NCBI GenBank assembly: GCA_016648135.1
Contig: JADDOH010003974.1
Location: 81,538 to 145,537, forward strand
DNA from: Agrypnia vestita
Taxonomy: Eukaryota; Arthropoda; Insecta; Trichoptera; Phryganeidae
Length of the DNA: 64,000 bases
Direction of reading: 5' to 3'
Of this stretch, positions 32,721-44,636 are shown piece after piece. A program made the position numbers and the translations under genes. Below the pieces are notes generated by a model. That model made no database searches. It was not told the origin of the DNA and worked only from the letters and a program-made list of their open reading frames with translations. Position 1 is the first letter of the stretch. The number at the start of each line of letters is the position of its first letter.

Positions 32721-34007
32721 TTAGGTCCTTACATATGAAATTGGCGTTTAGTATGGGAGGAACATAAAGCCGATTTTTTTTTATTATAATATATTTATTT
32801 AATCAAAGTATGTACCATTGCTATCTATGCACTTTTGCCATCTTATAGGTAGTTTATCGATCCCTTTACTAAAAAAAACCATTCGGACGGGAATCAATAA
32901 AATCTTTGAAGGCGGTTTAGACTGCCCAATCGGAGTTGAATTTTTTCCTTTGCAAGAAGTTATCCAAATTTCGAAAAAAATGGTAATCTGTTGGGGCAAG
33001 GTCCGGAGAGTACGGTGGATGTCTTAGACATTCCAATTGAAGCTCCTCTAATTTGGTAGCCGTCTGTTGTGCAGTGTGTGGTCTAGCGTTATCATGAAGC
33101 AGCAGTGGCCTAGAGCGATTAACCAGCCTCGGTTGTTTAGCAGCTAGCTTTTCCATAATGGTTTGCAGTTGCTGATAATAGACATCTGCCGTAATCGTCT
33201 GGCCAGATTTAAGAAAGCTGTAGTGAACGACACCAGCACTAGTCCACCAAACGCTCACAAGTAATTTTTTTGGAGTCAATTTTAGCTTGGGGCATGGTTT
33301 GGCTGGTTCGGCAGGGTTCAGCCATTGCGATGAGCGCTTCCGATTATCGTACAGGATCCACTTTTCATCACAGGTAATGATTCGATTTAAAATCCCTTCA
33401 TTATTGTGCCGGTTGAGTAATGCAACGCAGCAGTAAACGCGCGTTTGTTGATTTGCTTCACTCGATTCGTGAGGTACCCACCTTTCAAGCTTTTTCACCT
33501 TACCAATTTGCTTCAAGTGGATTAAAACAGTTTTATCACTAACACCGCAGCCTGCAGCTAACTCGGATGTGGTTTGCGATGGATCCGCTTCCACAATAGC
33601 CTTCAATTCTTCATTATCAACTTTGGTCTCCGGCCGTCCACGGGGCTTGTTCTGCAGGTCGAAATTTCCAGAACGAAAATGTTGGAACCAAATACGCACT
33701 GTGTTTTCTTTTGCAGCACCGTCGCCATACACATCATTAATCCTTCGAGCCGTTTCTGCAGCACTGGTGCCACGGTGGAACTCGTACTCGTAAATAACGC
33801 GATATTTCAAGTTTTTCATTTTGTAAACTGAGTGACGCAAAGAAAAAAACAATTGAGGAAAAAACAAATGAATTATAATTTTCAAAACACAAATACATGA
33901 GTAAATAGCTGTATAAATTTGGATTTGGAATTCCTAACCAAAGAGAAGATATTTGAGATCAAATTTGCCAGTACGGCAAAACGCCAATTTCATATGTAAG
34001 GACCTAA
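32721..34007 (-). mobile_element. mariner transposon, nearly full length
   Basis: 1287 bp bounded by inverted repeats of about 29 bp (TTAGGTCCTTACATATGAAA…GGCGTTT at the left; its complement at the right) and flanked by TA on both sides (32719-32720 and 34008-34009), the mariner target. It encodes one transposase on the minus strand. The two ends are the same over the whole terminal repeat, so insertion is fairly recent. It appears to belong to a clade common in moths and other insects; the exact subfamily needs a tree. Confidence 0.95.
32799..33819 (-). pseudogene. mariner transposase with two inactivating changes
   Basis: Start chosen at ATG 33819 (MKNLKYRVIYEYEF), since 22 upstream codons are not mariner-like. 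N-terminal helix-turn-helix DNA-binding region (EFHRGTSAAETARRINDVYG; SQTTSELAAGCGVSDKTVLI), then the catalytic domain with Asp in ITCDEKW, Asp in LLHDNARPHTA and Asp in YSPDLAPTDYHFF, spaced as D,D34D. Reading continues to KKFNSDWAV, where AAA has become TAA (stop at 32919-32917). Farther on, an A8 run on the plus strand (32871-32878) adds one base and shifts the frame before SKGIDKLPIRWQKCIDSNGTYFD, the normal end. All three catalytic acidic residues are kept, but the product would be cut short. Otherwise close to full family length, about 345 residues. Confidence 0.93.
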
Positions 34008-34014
34008 TATTTAG

Positions 34015-36710
34015 ATAATTTGGAAAAATTTATCACAAAAGTTATTTGTTTGGAAACGTTGGTTCGCCATTAGTGTACGTCGGGTAGTAGAAATAGAGAA
34101 CCCTCGCCTTGTTCAATGTTCATGCAGCAAAGTAAAAAGGCGTCGATTGAATTCAAAATGCAAGCGACATACGCAGTTGATTTGGTTTCGCATTTCATAC
34201 AGGCTGTCCGATAAAGCTTTGTCGTAAGCTTTCTTTAAACTGAATATTGTATTTAAATATAGTAGATATGTGTATTTTATATTTATTTTTATTATTAAAA
34301 AGTGGTGTCTAACAATATTACATTTTCATTTATATGTCAACATTTTGATAGTTAAAATACGTTTATAATATGAAAAAGAGAAAATTTATTATAGTTATTT
34401 GTTTATTATCTCTGTGTTAGTACTTCTTAGTCCCTTTCCCAGCAAGTATTCAGCTTTTGCTTGCAGACCATCGTTATTGTATGATAAGTTTCTTGAAGGT
34501 TATTAATTGTTTTAAATTATAAATTCTTTTAAAAGAAAAAAGATTTAATATTTTATTAATTACATCTACATGTTTCGTAAAAACATTTCCAACGCCACAG
34601 TGTTTTCTAAATGTCAAAATATCAAAATGAATAATGTCTTTTGTTTTTCCGAATTATTTGAAAATTTATATTTAAAAATTATTGTTGAAGTTCTTGATTA
34701 CACACAATTATTGGAATTTTTTTTAGAATCGGGCAAGTTGTTCATTACATACAATTAGTGGAATTTTTTTTAGAATTGGGCTAGTAGTTAAATTTAAATT
34801 GATTATTAATAATATTTTGTTTACTATTACATGCTTTGCTAATTTATAATGATTATAAATTATTCAATTTCAGACCAAAATTATTTATGTGTAAAATAGA
34901 AAGTCCTAATTTTTATCAAAACCGTGATCATTTTCTAATTGATAATTTGAAAATTCAGAAAAACCAATTATGGAAAGGTTTTCCGAAACATGTAGGTATA
35001 ATAAATAAAATATAAGTAGAAACATACAAATAATAAAATCAATTTTCAAAAATGTTAATCTACAAAGTTGCTCAACCAATTGAAAAAATAGATTGAGTTA
35101 AAAGTAATTTTGTGGGGGAACATAAAAATTCCATTGTTTTATAAAGTATCTAATTCAAAAATGTTTTTATTTAATCTAGGCAGGAAAGAATGATGTCCAG
35201 GGAAAAGTGTTGCCAATGTATTTCGGAACCAAAATAATACATATGCATAATTTGGTTCAGATCGGACAAACGTGTACCTACATTTGTATAGAAAACAGAC
35301 AGACAGACAGTCAGAAAGACATTGAGTTTATAGGTATAGATTTGGTTTTTTACAAGATTTTTCGATTTCTAAATAAGGATGTGACCATTTTTTATGTATC
35401 AGACAATTATTTAACGGGAAATGTATCTCAGTCACGGCGGTGGAGCTCTACGGAAATGGACATAAAGCTGTAATTTTTTCTTAATAAAATAAAAGCTAAG
35501 TATGCATCCTGATAAGTGCCAATAAACAATACTAATCTACTCTCTGTAAAAATACCTAATTTCTACCATAATTTCATAAATAAATAAATTCCTAAGTAAT
35601 TTTTTTTGAAACTGACCATCTATTTATAAACTAAAACTTCATTAAAATTCATTATCGATTAAAGAGTTAAGGTTGTCATTACGGTCCGAAACTTTTTAGA
35701 GTTAAATATTCATTATCGATGTACCAAAAAGTATTCGAGTAAAAATAGGTGTAGAGCATTCAAGGCCTGAGCCAACAGTATGCTTTTACGTAAGTTAATT
35801 CCAAGATAACAATTAGAAGAAGCTTTTACTAATAAATTAACAAACCTTTACCGTGAGATGATTACTATTCCAGTTGTGTAATAAATGCGCATAAATTATA
35901 TTGAATACCTCGTTTGCTATTCTCATGAGAATACCTTCTGGCTTCATTGACTTTCATAGCGAACCCGTGCGCTCGTTCAGTTCATTTTCAACTTCTTCCG
36001 TCTCCCATCAGTTTCAAATAAAACATCCCTCTTTTACCACAACAGATCGGAAAATTTTTTCTACTTTTTACCTCTTTCGCGTTTTTCTCTGCTCATTTAT
36101 TTACTTTCTATTATCAACATTATTCTCTAGTTCTTGTATGTCACCACATTTTTCCACAAACGTATGTGTTCATTTTAGAGGCCTTTGTCTTGAAGAAAAT
36201 GGTGTACTAAATTAAAATATCACAACACAACATGATTATGAACAGCAACACATATAGGCACCATGTTTTAGTTAAACTATCAGTAATTATAGACCTGAAC
36301 ACTAACTAGCACTGACATTTCAAAATGTTTAACCTACTAGATTTTCAGACATGCCTTCAATAAGATAAGCCAGCCACATAGATCAATTGGTCATAAGGGT
36401 GTTGCCTACAGTTTTGTCAAAAATTTCTCTACAACAACCTCAACGCCAATATTTTCTTACAGCTGATTTAATAGTGCTAGAATTTTCCTATTGATTTAAT
36501 TCTGCTTTTATTTCGTGTTGGATATCATTATCATCATCTCATCCCTCAGATATTTAAACTGTTTAGCCGATACAAAGACTTGATCCCTTACGATGAATGG
36601 CAGTAACGGTGATGCAGCCCTTTTTTTGCTCATATCCAGGTAAGTTATATTCTTACAAATAAATGCTCATAAAGTTTGCCTTGCGATAGATGTTCATCTA
36701 CTTTGAAGGA
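34015..36710. other. Intergenic DNA, mostly nothing recognised
   Basis: AT-rich. 35205-35345 (…GGTTCAGATCGGACAAACGT…AGACAGACAGACAGTCAGAAAG) looks like the 3' end of an old retroelement. Frames at 35207-35473 and 35901-36215 are not convincing. Confidence 0.35.
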
Positions 36711-36716
36711 TACATG

Positions 36717-36946
36717 TAGTGATGGTTAAACAGTTATTTTAACCAGTTACACATGGTACAGTTATTCGAGATTTGTATCTCATTACATGATTTTACATGA
36801 TTGGTAACTGAGATATAATTGGTGCCTAGGACCGATGGTTGCCCGTCGAATTGCGAAAAAACAGTTACAAATTATCGAAAAAATTGGATGCAAATCTCAA
36901 ATAACGGTTAGTGTGTTACAGGTTACAGATTACAATACCATTACTA
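36717..36946. mobile_element. MITE with long inverted repeats, about 230 bp
   Basis: Left TAGTGATGGTTAAACAGTTA…GTTATTCGAGATTTG and right CAAATCTCAAATAAC…ATACCATTACTA are inverted copies over about 60 bases with gaps. The TAGTGATGG end resembles hAT-type termini. A clean 8-bp target duplication is not visible, so the superfamily is open. Confidence 0.55.
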
Positions 36947-36949
36947 GAT

Positions 36950-37370
36950 TTGGGCTATGTTATACGAGTGTATTGTATTAATTACATGCTTATATGTATG
37001 ATATCATCAGATTTTAAAGCGAAAAGAAATGTATATTTTTAAGGTTTTCTAAGATGTTTAGCTTTAGTGTTTGTTAGAAGGAACTGGAAGGATCTATAAT
37101 ATACAGGATTATACCAAAATTTTCATGAAGTGACAATTCCTCTGTAAGCGGCCGGTGTTATTGTTTTGGATATTTTGTTTTTGACAACCGAAAAGACCAC
37201 CAAGACACACCAAGAATATGTATAAATAAATTTATATATCCTTTACATAAAGGTATAAATAAATTTCTAATTTTGAAGGACGATTACTATCTACCTACAG
37301 CAGTATTCGTATTTTGAAGATGGCTAAATCTATTGCTAATTAAAATCGAACGCAACGTGCAAGAGTTATA
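36950..37370. other. Intergenic DNA, nothing recognised
   Basis: AT-rich with no supported feature. Confidence 0.3.
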
Positions 37371-37384
37371 GCATTTATACTAAT

Positions 37385-37675
37385 TAAGAAGCTTTCCATG
37401 ATTGCATAACATCTTAAAAAATAGAAAATGTAAAAAATTTTTAAATAAGGTATTTTTGCATAACATATTAATTTTTTTGCGTAACATTTATAAAATGTAA
37501 ATTAGGTAAAAAATGTTGATTATGTATACTTGCATAACATTTATAAAATGTTAATTAGGGAAAAATGTTAGTAAGGTACTTTTGCGTAACATAACACATA
37601 ATTGCATAACATTTAAAAATATAGAAAATGTTTAAAAAAATATATTAGTTAGGTACTTTTTGGTATGCATCAATT
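37385..37675. repeat. Imperfect minisatellite around TTGC(A/G)TAACAT
   Basis: TTGCATAACAT or TTGCGTAACAT occurs at about 37401, 37456, 37478, 37531, 37583 and 37602. It is mostly followed by TTATAAAATGT(A/T)AATTAGG and a TAGGTA(C/T)TTTT link. Unit spacing varies from about 20 to 60 bases, so this is a degenerated array. Confidence 0.6.
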
Positions 37676-37679
37676 ACTT

Positions 37680-39235
37680 ATCATGGAACTATATTTTATG
37701 ATTTGATCCAATTGCATTTCTTTAGAACCTTAATTTTTCATTTTCAAGTCATCAACCCAATCAAATTAAATAATTTTTTGAAGATGTATTGTAGCCTCAG
37801 AACTGAATTATCGTTTCTTTAAAGCGACAACTTGTGTTGAACTTTTAAAATCAATTTTTTTTTTATAATTCATCTGACTCTTAGTAAATGGATTTCAATT
37901 TTATTTGGTAAGTTTTCTTTATTCATCTGCTTATTCAAAAGATTTATAAATTTCTCATTGTCGTGTAAAAACATTTTTTTTATGTGTAGATTTGTCTGTA
38001 CTTTTTATTTGTCAAAATGTGAATGTTTTGAACTGTATTTTAATTTTTCTGATTTTAAAATTTTGTGATCAGTATTTTACGTCGCAAATAATGAACGGGG
38101 ACTTAAACATTAGTTTAGTTCGGTTTTAATGGCCGCGTTGTGTATTTCCGTGGAGCTCTTCCTCCCTGACTGAAATGCATTTCTCCTCGGTATTTGTTCG
38201 AGACAGAAAAGAATATTGCGTATTTATTCAAAAATTAAATATCTACAATGCGGCACACGATTTTTTTAGTTCGACAAACCATTTATTAAAAATAATGATT
38301 TTAAAAAATTGCTCACAACTTTACAAAATATGTTTTTGTTTTCAAATCGGATATGCTACATTACAGATATTTAATTTCTTAGTTAGGAAACGAAGTTCTT
38401 TTTTGTCTCGAATAAACATTTATTGAGGAACATCGCAAAAATTTAATTCTTAACATGCGCTTAACTAATACTTAAAAATATAATCTTAAAGTTTCTTAAC
38501 TTGTAATTTTGTTATTTGCGGATAACTTAAAGCTTTTCTTTATGATGTACCTTGAACGATTGTCATCTTTTCCAAGAAGAGTTATCAAATATATGTGAAT
38601 GGGAAGGTGAAACAAACTTACGTTTAATGTTTCCAGTTCGGTTACAAAACTTTATTATATCGCTACAAATGAACGACCAAATTTTGACACGAACGTCGAA
38701 TGTTAAGGACCTATGCATTAGGCGGTCAGTGGTTATGCATTGAGAATGCTAGGATTTATTCTGCGTACTGCCAGGGATTTCTAAAATGCCCGCGTACTGA
38801 GGATTCTTTATAACCCCTTGGATGATGACATAAGAGTGGTTCGATGATTTGGAAGCCACGTGAGCTTTAATACTCTCTTATGGTAGAAATGAGAGTAGGT
38901 ATGAGGGAGTACGGGTATTATTTTTTGCTTTAATCAATCGACTTTTTTATGGGGTTTGCTTGGCTAAAATAGTTAAGAGACTAGAAAAAGTGTGTATTTG
39001 ATTACGCATTTTTATCGCAGTATGACCAATAATCCTGAACGTTGGTTTGTACACCCCTGATAATTATCAAAAATAACGTCAGCATAGATTGTAACACATC
39101 CCAATAAACAGAACCAACCTGCCGATGGTTATGTCTTTTGGAAGAGATGATGAACAATATTAAATCATTAATTGAATTGGCATTAACTTTGTGGAATGAG
39201 ATATTATAATTGTAAATAAATATAGTTCTTGTCAA
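37680..39235. other. Intergenic DNA, nothing recognised
   Basis: AT-rich. Open frames at 38175-38426, 38552-38743 and 39002-39235 (minus) lack recognisable motifs. Confidence 0.35.
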
Positions 39236-39237
39236 AG

Positions 39238-39315
39238 ACCATTTGTGAGTTTATTATTTTATTATTTGACTAGTTTCGACAACTACAGTTGTTGTCATCA
39301 ACGGGTGATTATATA
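39238..39315 (-). mobile_element. Penelope-like terminal fragment with hammerhead-like motif
   Basis: On the minus strand: TTGATGA (39301-39295), an ACAAC/GTTGT hairpin, GAAAC and the palindrome ACTAGT followed by C (39277-39268). Thus the core ends in GUC, the commonest hammerhead cleavage triplet. The first C of CTGATGA has become T. The sequence GTCGAAACTAGTC resembles those at ends of Penelope-like elements as I recall them. Only one arm is present. Confidence 0.45.
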
Positions 39316-39639
39316 AGCTAAAGCATAAGAGTACAATTAATTACCTAAGGTACTGATAGAGGTGGGTGGAGTTATGTTTGGGGAGAGAGGGTTAGCCGGG
39401 AGCGGGGTTTAAGTTAACGGAAACAAAGTGAGGAACGGTGAAAAATTTAGAAATATTATGTTATCCATTAGAGTTTTATTAGAATTAAAAAAAAATTGTA
39501 TTTCTAAATATTCGAGATTGTTCATTATTTGGGCTTTATATTTAACAGGATGTAATAGTTAAAGTGTATGAGAATGGAAAAAGTGATTAGTTTACACAGA
39601 ATTACACCCATTAAGTATAATATAACTGGCTCTGATACT

Positions 39640-40913
39640 TCACTGCCAAAAAAAATGGGACCGATTTACACACAATTCACAAAATAAGGCAAAACTTATT
39701 GATTTCATTTCAAAAGGAATTACTGAAAGAGCGGCAACACTAGGCAACGGGGAACTTTTAAATGCAGATGACTTCAAAAATGTGTTAAATGTGATTATCA
39801 ACTTAAATAGAGAAACACTTCACTTACAGAGCGATCAAGAAAAGAGTTAAACCCGGTTTATATTGCACGCTACAGACGTTGCCCAGCAGGGATACGACAC
39901 AGTCGTTGTGTATAGCCGTGACACAGACGTACTGCTGTTGCTCATAATCATATTGACAAATTACCACCAAGTAATTCTGGGTCTGGGTTCATAGTGGTAC
40001 AGCTAAAACACACAGAAATATGTTCCTGAACATATCGAGGGTAGAAAGCCAAAAGGGTGTTAGTGATTATTTCGAACTTCAAAACTTCGAAGTTCTGTCA
40101 ATTTGATTTTGTCAATGTTTATTTTATTATTAAACGATTTCCATATTTTTTAAACCAGAACCATATAGAAACCGTTTAATAATAAAAGAAACGTTAACAA
40201 AATCAAATTAATAGAATTTTCTTTTGCTCTCCTGTAAAGTTCGAAATAATCACTAACGCCCTTTTGGCTTTCTACCCTCGATATAAAGGAGCTCGGACAG
40301 GAAAAAACTTTCTACTTACCTGCCACGCTATTACGAGTTGTGACACCACCAGCGCTTTTGCTAGATTCGCAAAAACAAGTTGGCAGGTATTATTGCATGC
40401 CTTTAGAAACCATTGGCTGTAATGCCGAAATGAAGCGCGCCGAAAAGTTTGTAATTGCAATGTACAGTCATAAAAACAGCAATTAAAAGAAATAGACAAT
40501 ATTGATCATATCAGGGCAGCTGTGTTCCTAAATATAAATAGTCTTGATAAATTACCCCCCACCAAAGAAGTGCTGGTGCATCACCTTTGAACGGCTTGTA
40601 TTTGGAAAACAGCGGAAAAGCCTTAACAAGCCTTGCCTTCACCAGAATCTTGTGGTTGACTTTTAAAAGGAAACAATTTGGTACCAGTGACTAGTCTCCA
40701 AGCACCTGTATCCACAAAAGATTTGAAACTGATTGCCTGTCAATGTAAAACCAGATGCCAATCCGCTAGATGTAGTTGTGCCAAAAATCATCAAAAATTT
40801 ATGAGTGTTTGTTTTGTTTGTATAAGGTTTTTGTCGTAGACGGCGATGTATTATGTTTCAATCAATACAATTTTGATGATATAGACGACATGCCTCTACT
40901 TGTTGATAAATAA
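39640..40913 (+). pseudogene. Decayed gene with DTD-nuclease-like and CXC motifs, split by a MITE
   Basis: Fragments in all three frames follow the order of a widespread, poorly characterised metazoan protein family: ILHATDVAQQGYDTVVVYSR then DTDVLLLL (about 39865-39945, an acidic PIN/FEN-like nuclease motif); CHAITSCDTTSAFARFAKTS (40321-40380, the HALTGCDTTSAFFGKGK signature); a C-terminal IACQCKTRCQSARCSCAKNH (40730-40790), a cysteine-rich CXC motif; and an end QYNFDDIDDMPLLVDK stop (40911-40913). Many stops and shifts show it is dead. Positions 40033-40283 are a later insertion. Such genes are often amplified in genomes and may ride on transposons, but I see no terminal repeats around this one. 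Family assignment is from memory of the motifs. Confidence 0.6.
40033..40283. mobile_element. Tc1/mariner-type MITE with 47-bp inverted repeats
   Basis: Left 40033-40079 (TATCGAGGGTAGAAAGCCAA… to …TTATTTCGAACTT) and right 40237-40283 are inverted copies with one mismatch in 47. The inside also pairs (TTTGATTTTGT…TTATTATTAAACG against CGTTTAATAATAAA…ACAAAATCAAA), making the element nearly a full palindrome. TA at both outer ends fits a TA target. It interrupts the pseudogene between the DTD motif and the CDTTSA motif. Confidence 0.85.
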
Positions 40914-40919
40914 ATATAT

Positions 40920-42930
40920 GTTAACTAATTATTCTTATTAATAATAATTACTATATTTTTTTATTTTATTTAAAAAGTAATGGAAACCTAAGAGGTTTAT
41001 GGATAACATTTTTACATGATTCAATATAAGAAAATATAATAATATAATTTAGATACAAAGGCATTTTATTATAGTTGGTCGAGTTTTAATATTTTTGTCA
41101 CATCTGTTTTGTCAGTGGTCAGTTTTTTGGTCTGTTGTGGCAGGTCATTGTACAGTTTTAGTCCGTTGCAAATTAGTCGGGATTGTCTTGTCCTGTTTTT
41201 GTTTTGGCTGTGTTATGTGATAGTTTTGAGCCATTGTAGTGTTGTGTTTATAACTTTGTATTATATATTATTATTATTAAATATTATTATTACATAAAAT
41301 GTACCTATAAATTTATATGTACCAATAATGTATACAAAATAAAAAACAAAAACTATATTCGCAGTGCAGTGGTCTCCACGGCCCGCGCCCTTCTTGCGCA
41401 ATATTAGCCATAATTCAGTCAATATAAACTCTACAGAGATACATAATTTTTTGAATAATTGACTCGCTTTTTCATATTTTTTTAATAAATTGTATTCCCA
41501 AAACTTCCTAATTTTCGAGTAAATCTTCGAAACGTTTTTTCAGAGAGTGAAAAAATTTCTTTTCTCTTCTTTTGTGTTAAGTCTTTTGTGAGAATTGTAA
41601 GTTTCAGAATATAACTTTTGACCTATAAAATTGATGACATAAATGTCTATTAAAAAAACATATAAAATATTATTACCGTTCAAACAATACAAAAAACAAA
41701 GAAATCCATCCATAATTTATCTAGATAAAGCTTAAAATAAAAACACTCGTCCGCCATCTTTGATTGCCTCCCCTTTGGTACTTTGGCACTCTACGACCGA
41801 CAGATCTGTATTGTAGACGTCACGAGGAATGCATCGATACCAGTCGTAGGTATTCAGAAGAGTTGCAGATAGAAATCAAGTTCTACAGCACTTTTGCTTA
41901 GAAGTGAACCAGTCTATATGACTTTGTATATTGATCTGTTGCATATCTCTGAAGGGGTTTTCCGAAGCAGGATTCTCTACATATTTGATAAGATTTTCTT
42001 ATTTGTATATTATATAAATTTTATGACATGCACGAATTAAATTAAAGTCGGTAATGTATGTGTTATATTTCAAGTAACTTGAAATTGAAATTGAGCTCCA
42101 CGGGAATAGATTGACATGACGCGAGTAATTATTTCTTTAAAATATTTTTAATAAAAAAATATTTGATACATTCTTTATAAATTGCCGATACAAAAACGAA
42201 AAAAAATATCACCCGCTTTAAAAAAACATTTAATTTCTACCTAAATTTCAGATTTCCAGGGTAGTGTTACCTCATTTTAAGAGAAATTCTTCCGTTCAAT
42301 TTAAATAAAAATGTAAATGTAACACTTTTCACAGAAAAATAAAAAATAATAGAAAGTCACAAAAATATGATTTGTTGGTACGTAGAAGAACCAACCATGT
42401 ACAAAAATACTACATAAAAATATAAAACATAAAAACATAAAAATACTACAAATTCTCAAAATTATTTTATTTGAAAAAATAATGAGGTTCACACTCGTGG
42501 TGCAACATGGAGAAAAATTATTTGAATGTTGTATGTACATTTTTTTTACAAAACTTCCGTTTTTATTTCTTATAATCATTAATTTCCAATTAAAATACGA
42601 GTATAAGAGAATAACATTTTTACATATAATCTAAATGACGAGCAAAGCTGAGTGATACGAAAACTACGAAAACATAAATTATGCTTCCAGCTTGTTCGCG
42701 GTGTATTACGGAAGACTTTATTTTCTAATTAGTGAAGGCGCTCCCTCAATGGAGATACTTTTTAATGCTAATTATTTCATATTCTTGAGAAAGCGACGGT
42801 TTATTTTCTTGTCCAGCGGCCGGGTAAGTACTTTGGCCAGCCGAAGACTGCAGCGCATATTTCCGAGGGTTCTCATCTTGGTTTTCGTATAAATTTCAAT
42901 ATTAAGAGTTAATTTATATCAAATTCATGT
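40920..42930. other. Intergenic DNA, nothing recognised
   Basis: AT-rich. A GC-richer bit at 41375-41400 and 41745-41870 has no supported frame. The frames at 41109-41297 and 42301-42579 look random. Confidence 0.35.
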
Positions 42931-42934
42931 CTGT

Positions 42935-43290
42935 GCAGATATGGAGTCGGGGACCTACACAGTTTTACGGGGGCATTATTTATGGTCCTGGCGACATTCG
43001 CCGGCGCGCGGCGGGAACTTAGCGTTCGGCCCGAAGTTTGGCGCAGGCCGCAGACCAATCCGGCCGCAGCGGGCGGGATTTGGCGGCAAACTCTCGCGGT
43101 GGCCATTTGTAAAGCTGTTGACGCACGGCCGGGCCAAAGTTGAAATATCGCCGGCAATTAATACGGCTCGATAAGTGCTGGGAGCCGTTTCAATCAAAGG
43201 AAACAGCCGTGTTTTTGTGGCGCTTAGCTCGGCGAGGGGGCAAACTGTCGCTGCTAAAGTTTTACACGAGCGATTGTCGAAATGGCGTCA
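42935..43290. other. GC-rich island, possible conserved regulatory element
   Basis: An abrupt rise in G+C within AT-rich DNA (GGCGACATTCGCCGGCGCGC…CAGGCCGCAGACCAATCCGG). Three long frames overlap on both strands here simply because stops are rare. None resembles a known protein. Words such as TTTATGG and CAATTAAT sit in the GC-rich frame, as in insect enhancers. No other copy was seen in the window, which argues against a repeat. Confidence 0.35.
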
Positions 43291-43299
43291 AAAACCAAA

Positions 43300-44625
43300 G
43301 TAAATTTCATCAAGTTTTTTTGTAAATCAATAAAATAATAATTCATAAAGATAACTAATATAAGTCTCAGAGAGACCAAAAACCTATATAGGGAAGTATG
43401 TATTAGGCGTTCATCAAAACCAAAACAATACAAAAATTTGCGGAAAACTAGTGAGAATGAGAAAGATTAACTAAGTAAAGGCTTAGTGAAATAAAATGTA
43501 AAACTATGTAAAAAAAAAAATTATATGTGCGCGCGTTAGAAGTTATACTTCTTTGATATACATAAAATAAACAGCGCAAGCGTAAAAATTAAATAAATTG
43601 TAGGACTATTTGAATGAGAGAAAGCGCGAAAATCAGCCGCAAGAAATAAAAACTAAAGAGATATCCACAAAGAGACGAACGCCATTCATAGAAGCGGGGA
43701 CAGCTTTCAAGTTTCGCAGATACTGAGATTAAAAACCATCGGGAAGATTTCGGCAGATGGCGTTAACAAAGTAAAAAAACACAAAACAAATTTGTGTTAA
43801 ATAACTTCACGGTGCGAAAACTTCTAAATGTTATTGCCTGACTTAACTTTCACCTATAGAAGTATAAATTCAAAAATAATTAAGATTATAAAATAATTCT
43901 AGAGGAAACGGAAGGGGAGAGAAGATGGGATGGGAATGGCTCAAAATGTCGTGAAATGATAAATCAACTCTATTCGGCTGGCGGTGTACAATTTTCCGTC
44001 GCATTCGTTGCACAAGTGTTTATTATACGTCGCTCTTTAAAGTTTTTGATAAATTCATACCGAATCATAATATAAGTCCTGCGTTCGGGCGGTGACCATG
44101 TTTCCCATACAGTTAAGAGGGTGGGGGAGAAGAAAACCTCAAAGTTTGCTAATCGTTCCCTCAGGGGTCGAACACGAATAGTTTAGAGAAATGGTCCGAG
44201 ATTTGTTTCAGATAAATCAAAGTGGAAGTAATCGGCCATGTATATTGACCGCTTTACGAATAATTTATATAACTTTTTTATATCCACGTACACAACTGCT
44301 GGTATGATAAATTGCTTGCAAGAGGGTCTTGTTATTTCATAATACTTTATTTTAAACAATTTCACAGAGATAAAAGATCCTCGTTAAATAATTAATACGT
44401 TAAAATCATAACAAAATAAAAATATCACAAACAACATTCTATCTGAATATGTTTATATTTATATGTTGTCAATTATTACATAACAACTAATAAAGATTTA
44501 TACAAGGTTAAAATTTGGTTAAAATGAATAACCAGCAGTGATTTCAATGATTTCACAATGTTCGTTAAGATTTTATGTAACCTTGGAATAGATCTACTAC
44601 AATTTAGAATAGATGTACTCTGGAG
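43300..44625. other. Intergenic DNA, nothing recognised
   Basis: AT-rich to moderately AT-rich. A faint similarity between 43500-43780 and 54340-54630 (ATATGTGCGCGCG/TTATACTTCTTTGATATACAT, GAAAGCGCGAAAATC…AAGAGATATCC) points to an old dispersed repeat. Confidence 0.35.
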
Positions 44626-44636
44626 TATGTTCCAGG

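Noticed and set aside
33569..33831. Plus-strand frames inside the mariner
   Set aside because: Complement of the transposase coding region.
42909..43197. Three overlapping open frames near 43 kb as proteins
   Set aside because: They overlap on both strands in a GC-rich island where stop codons are rare; composition is low in information and no family fits.
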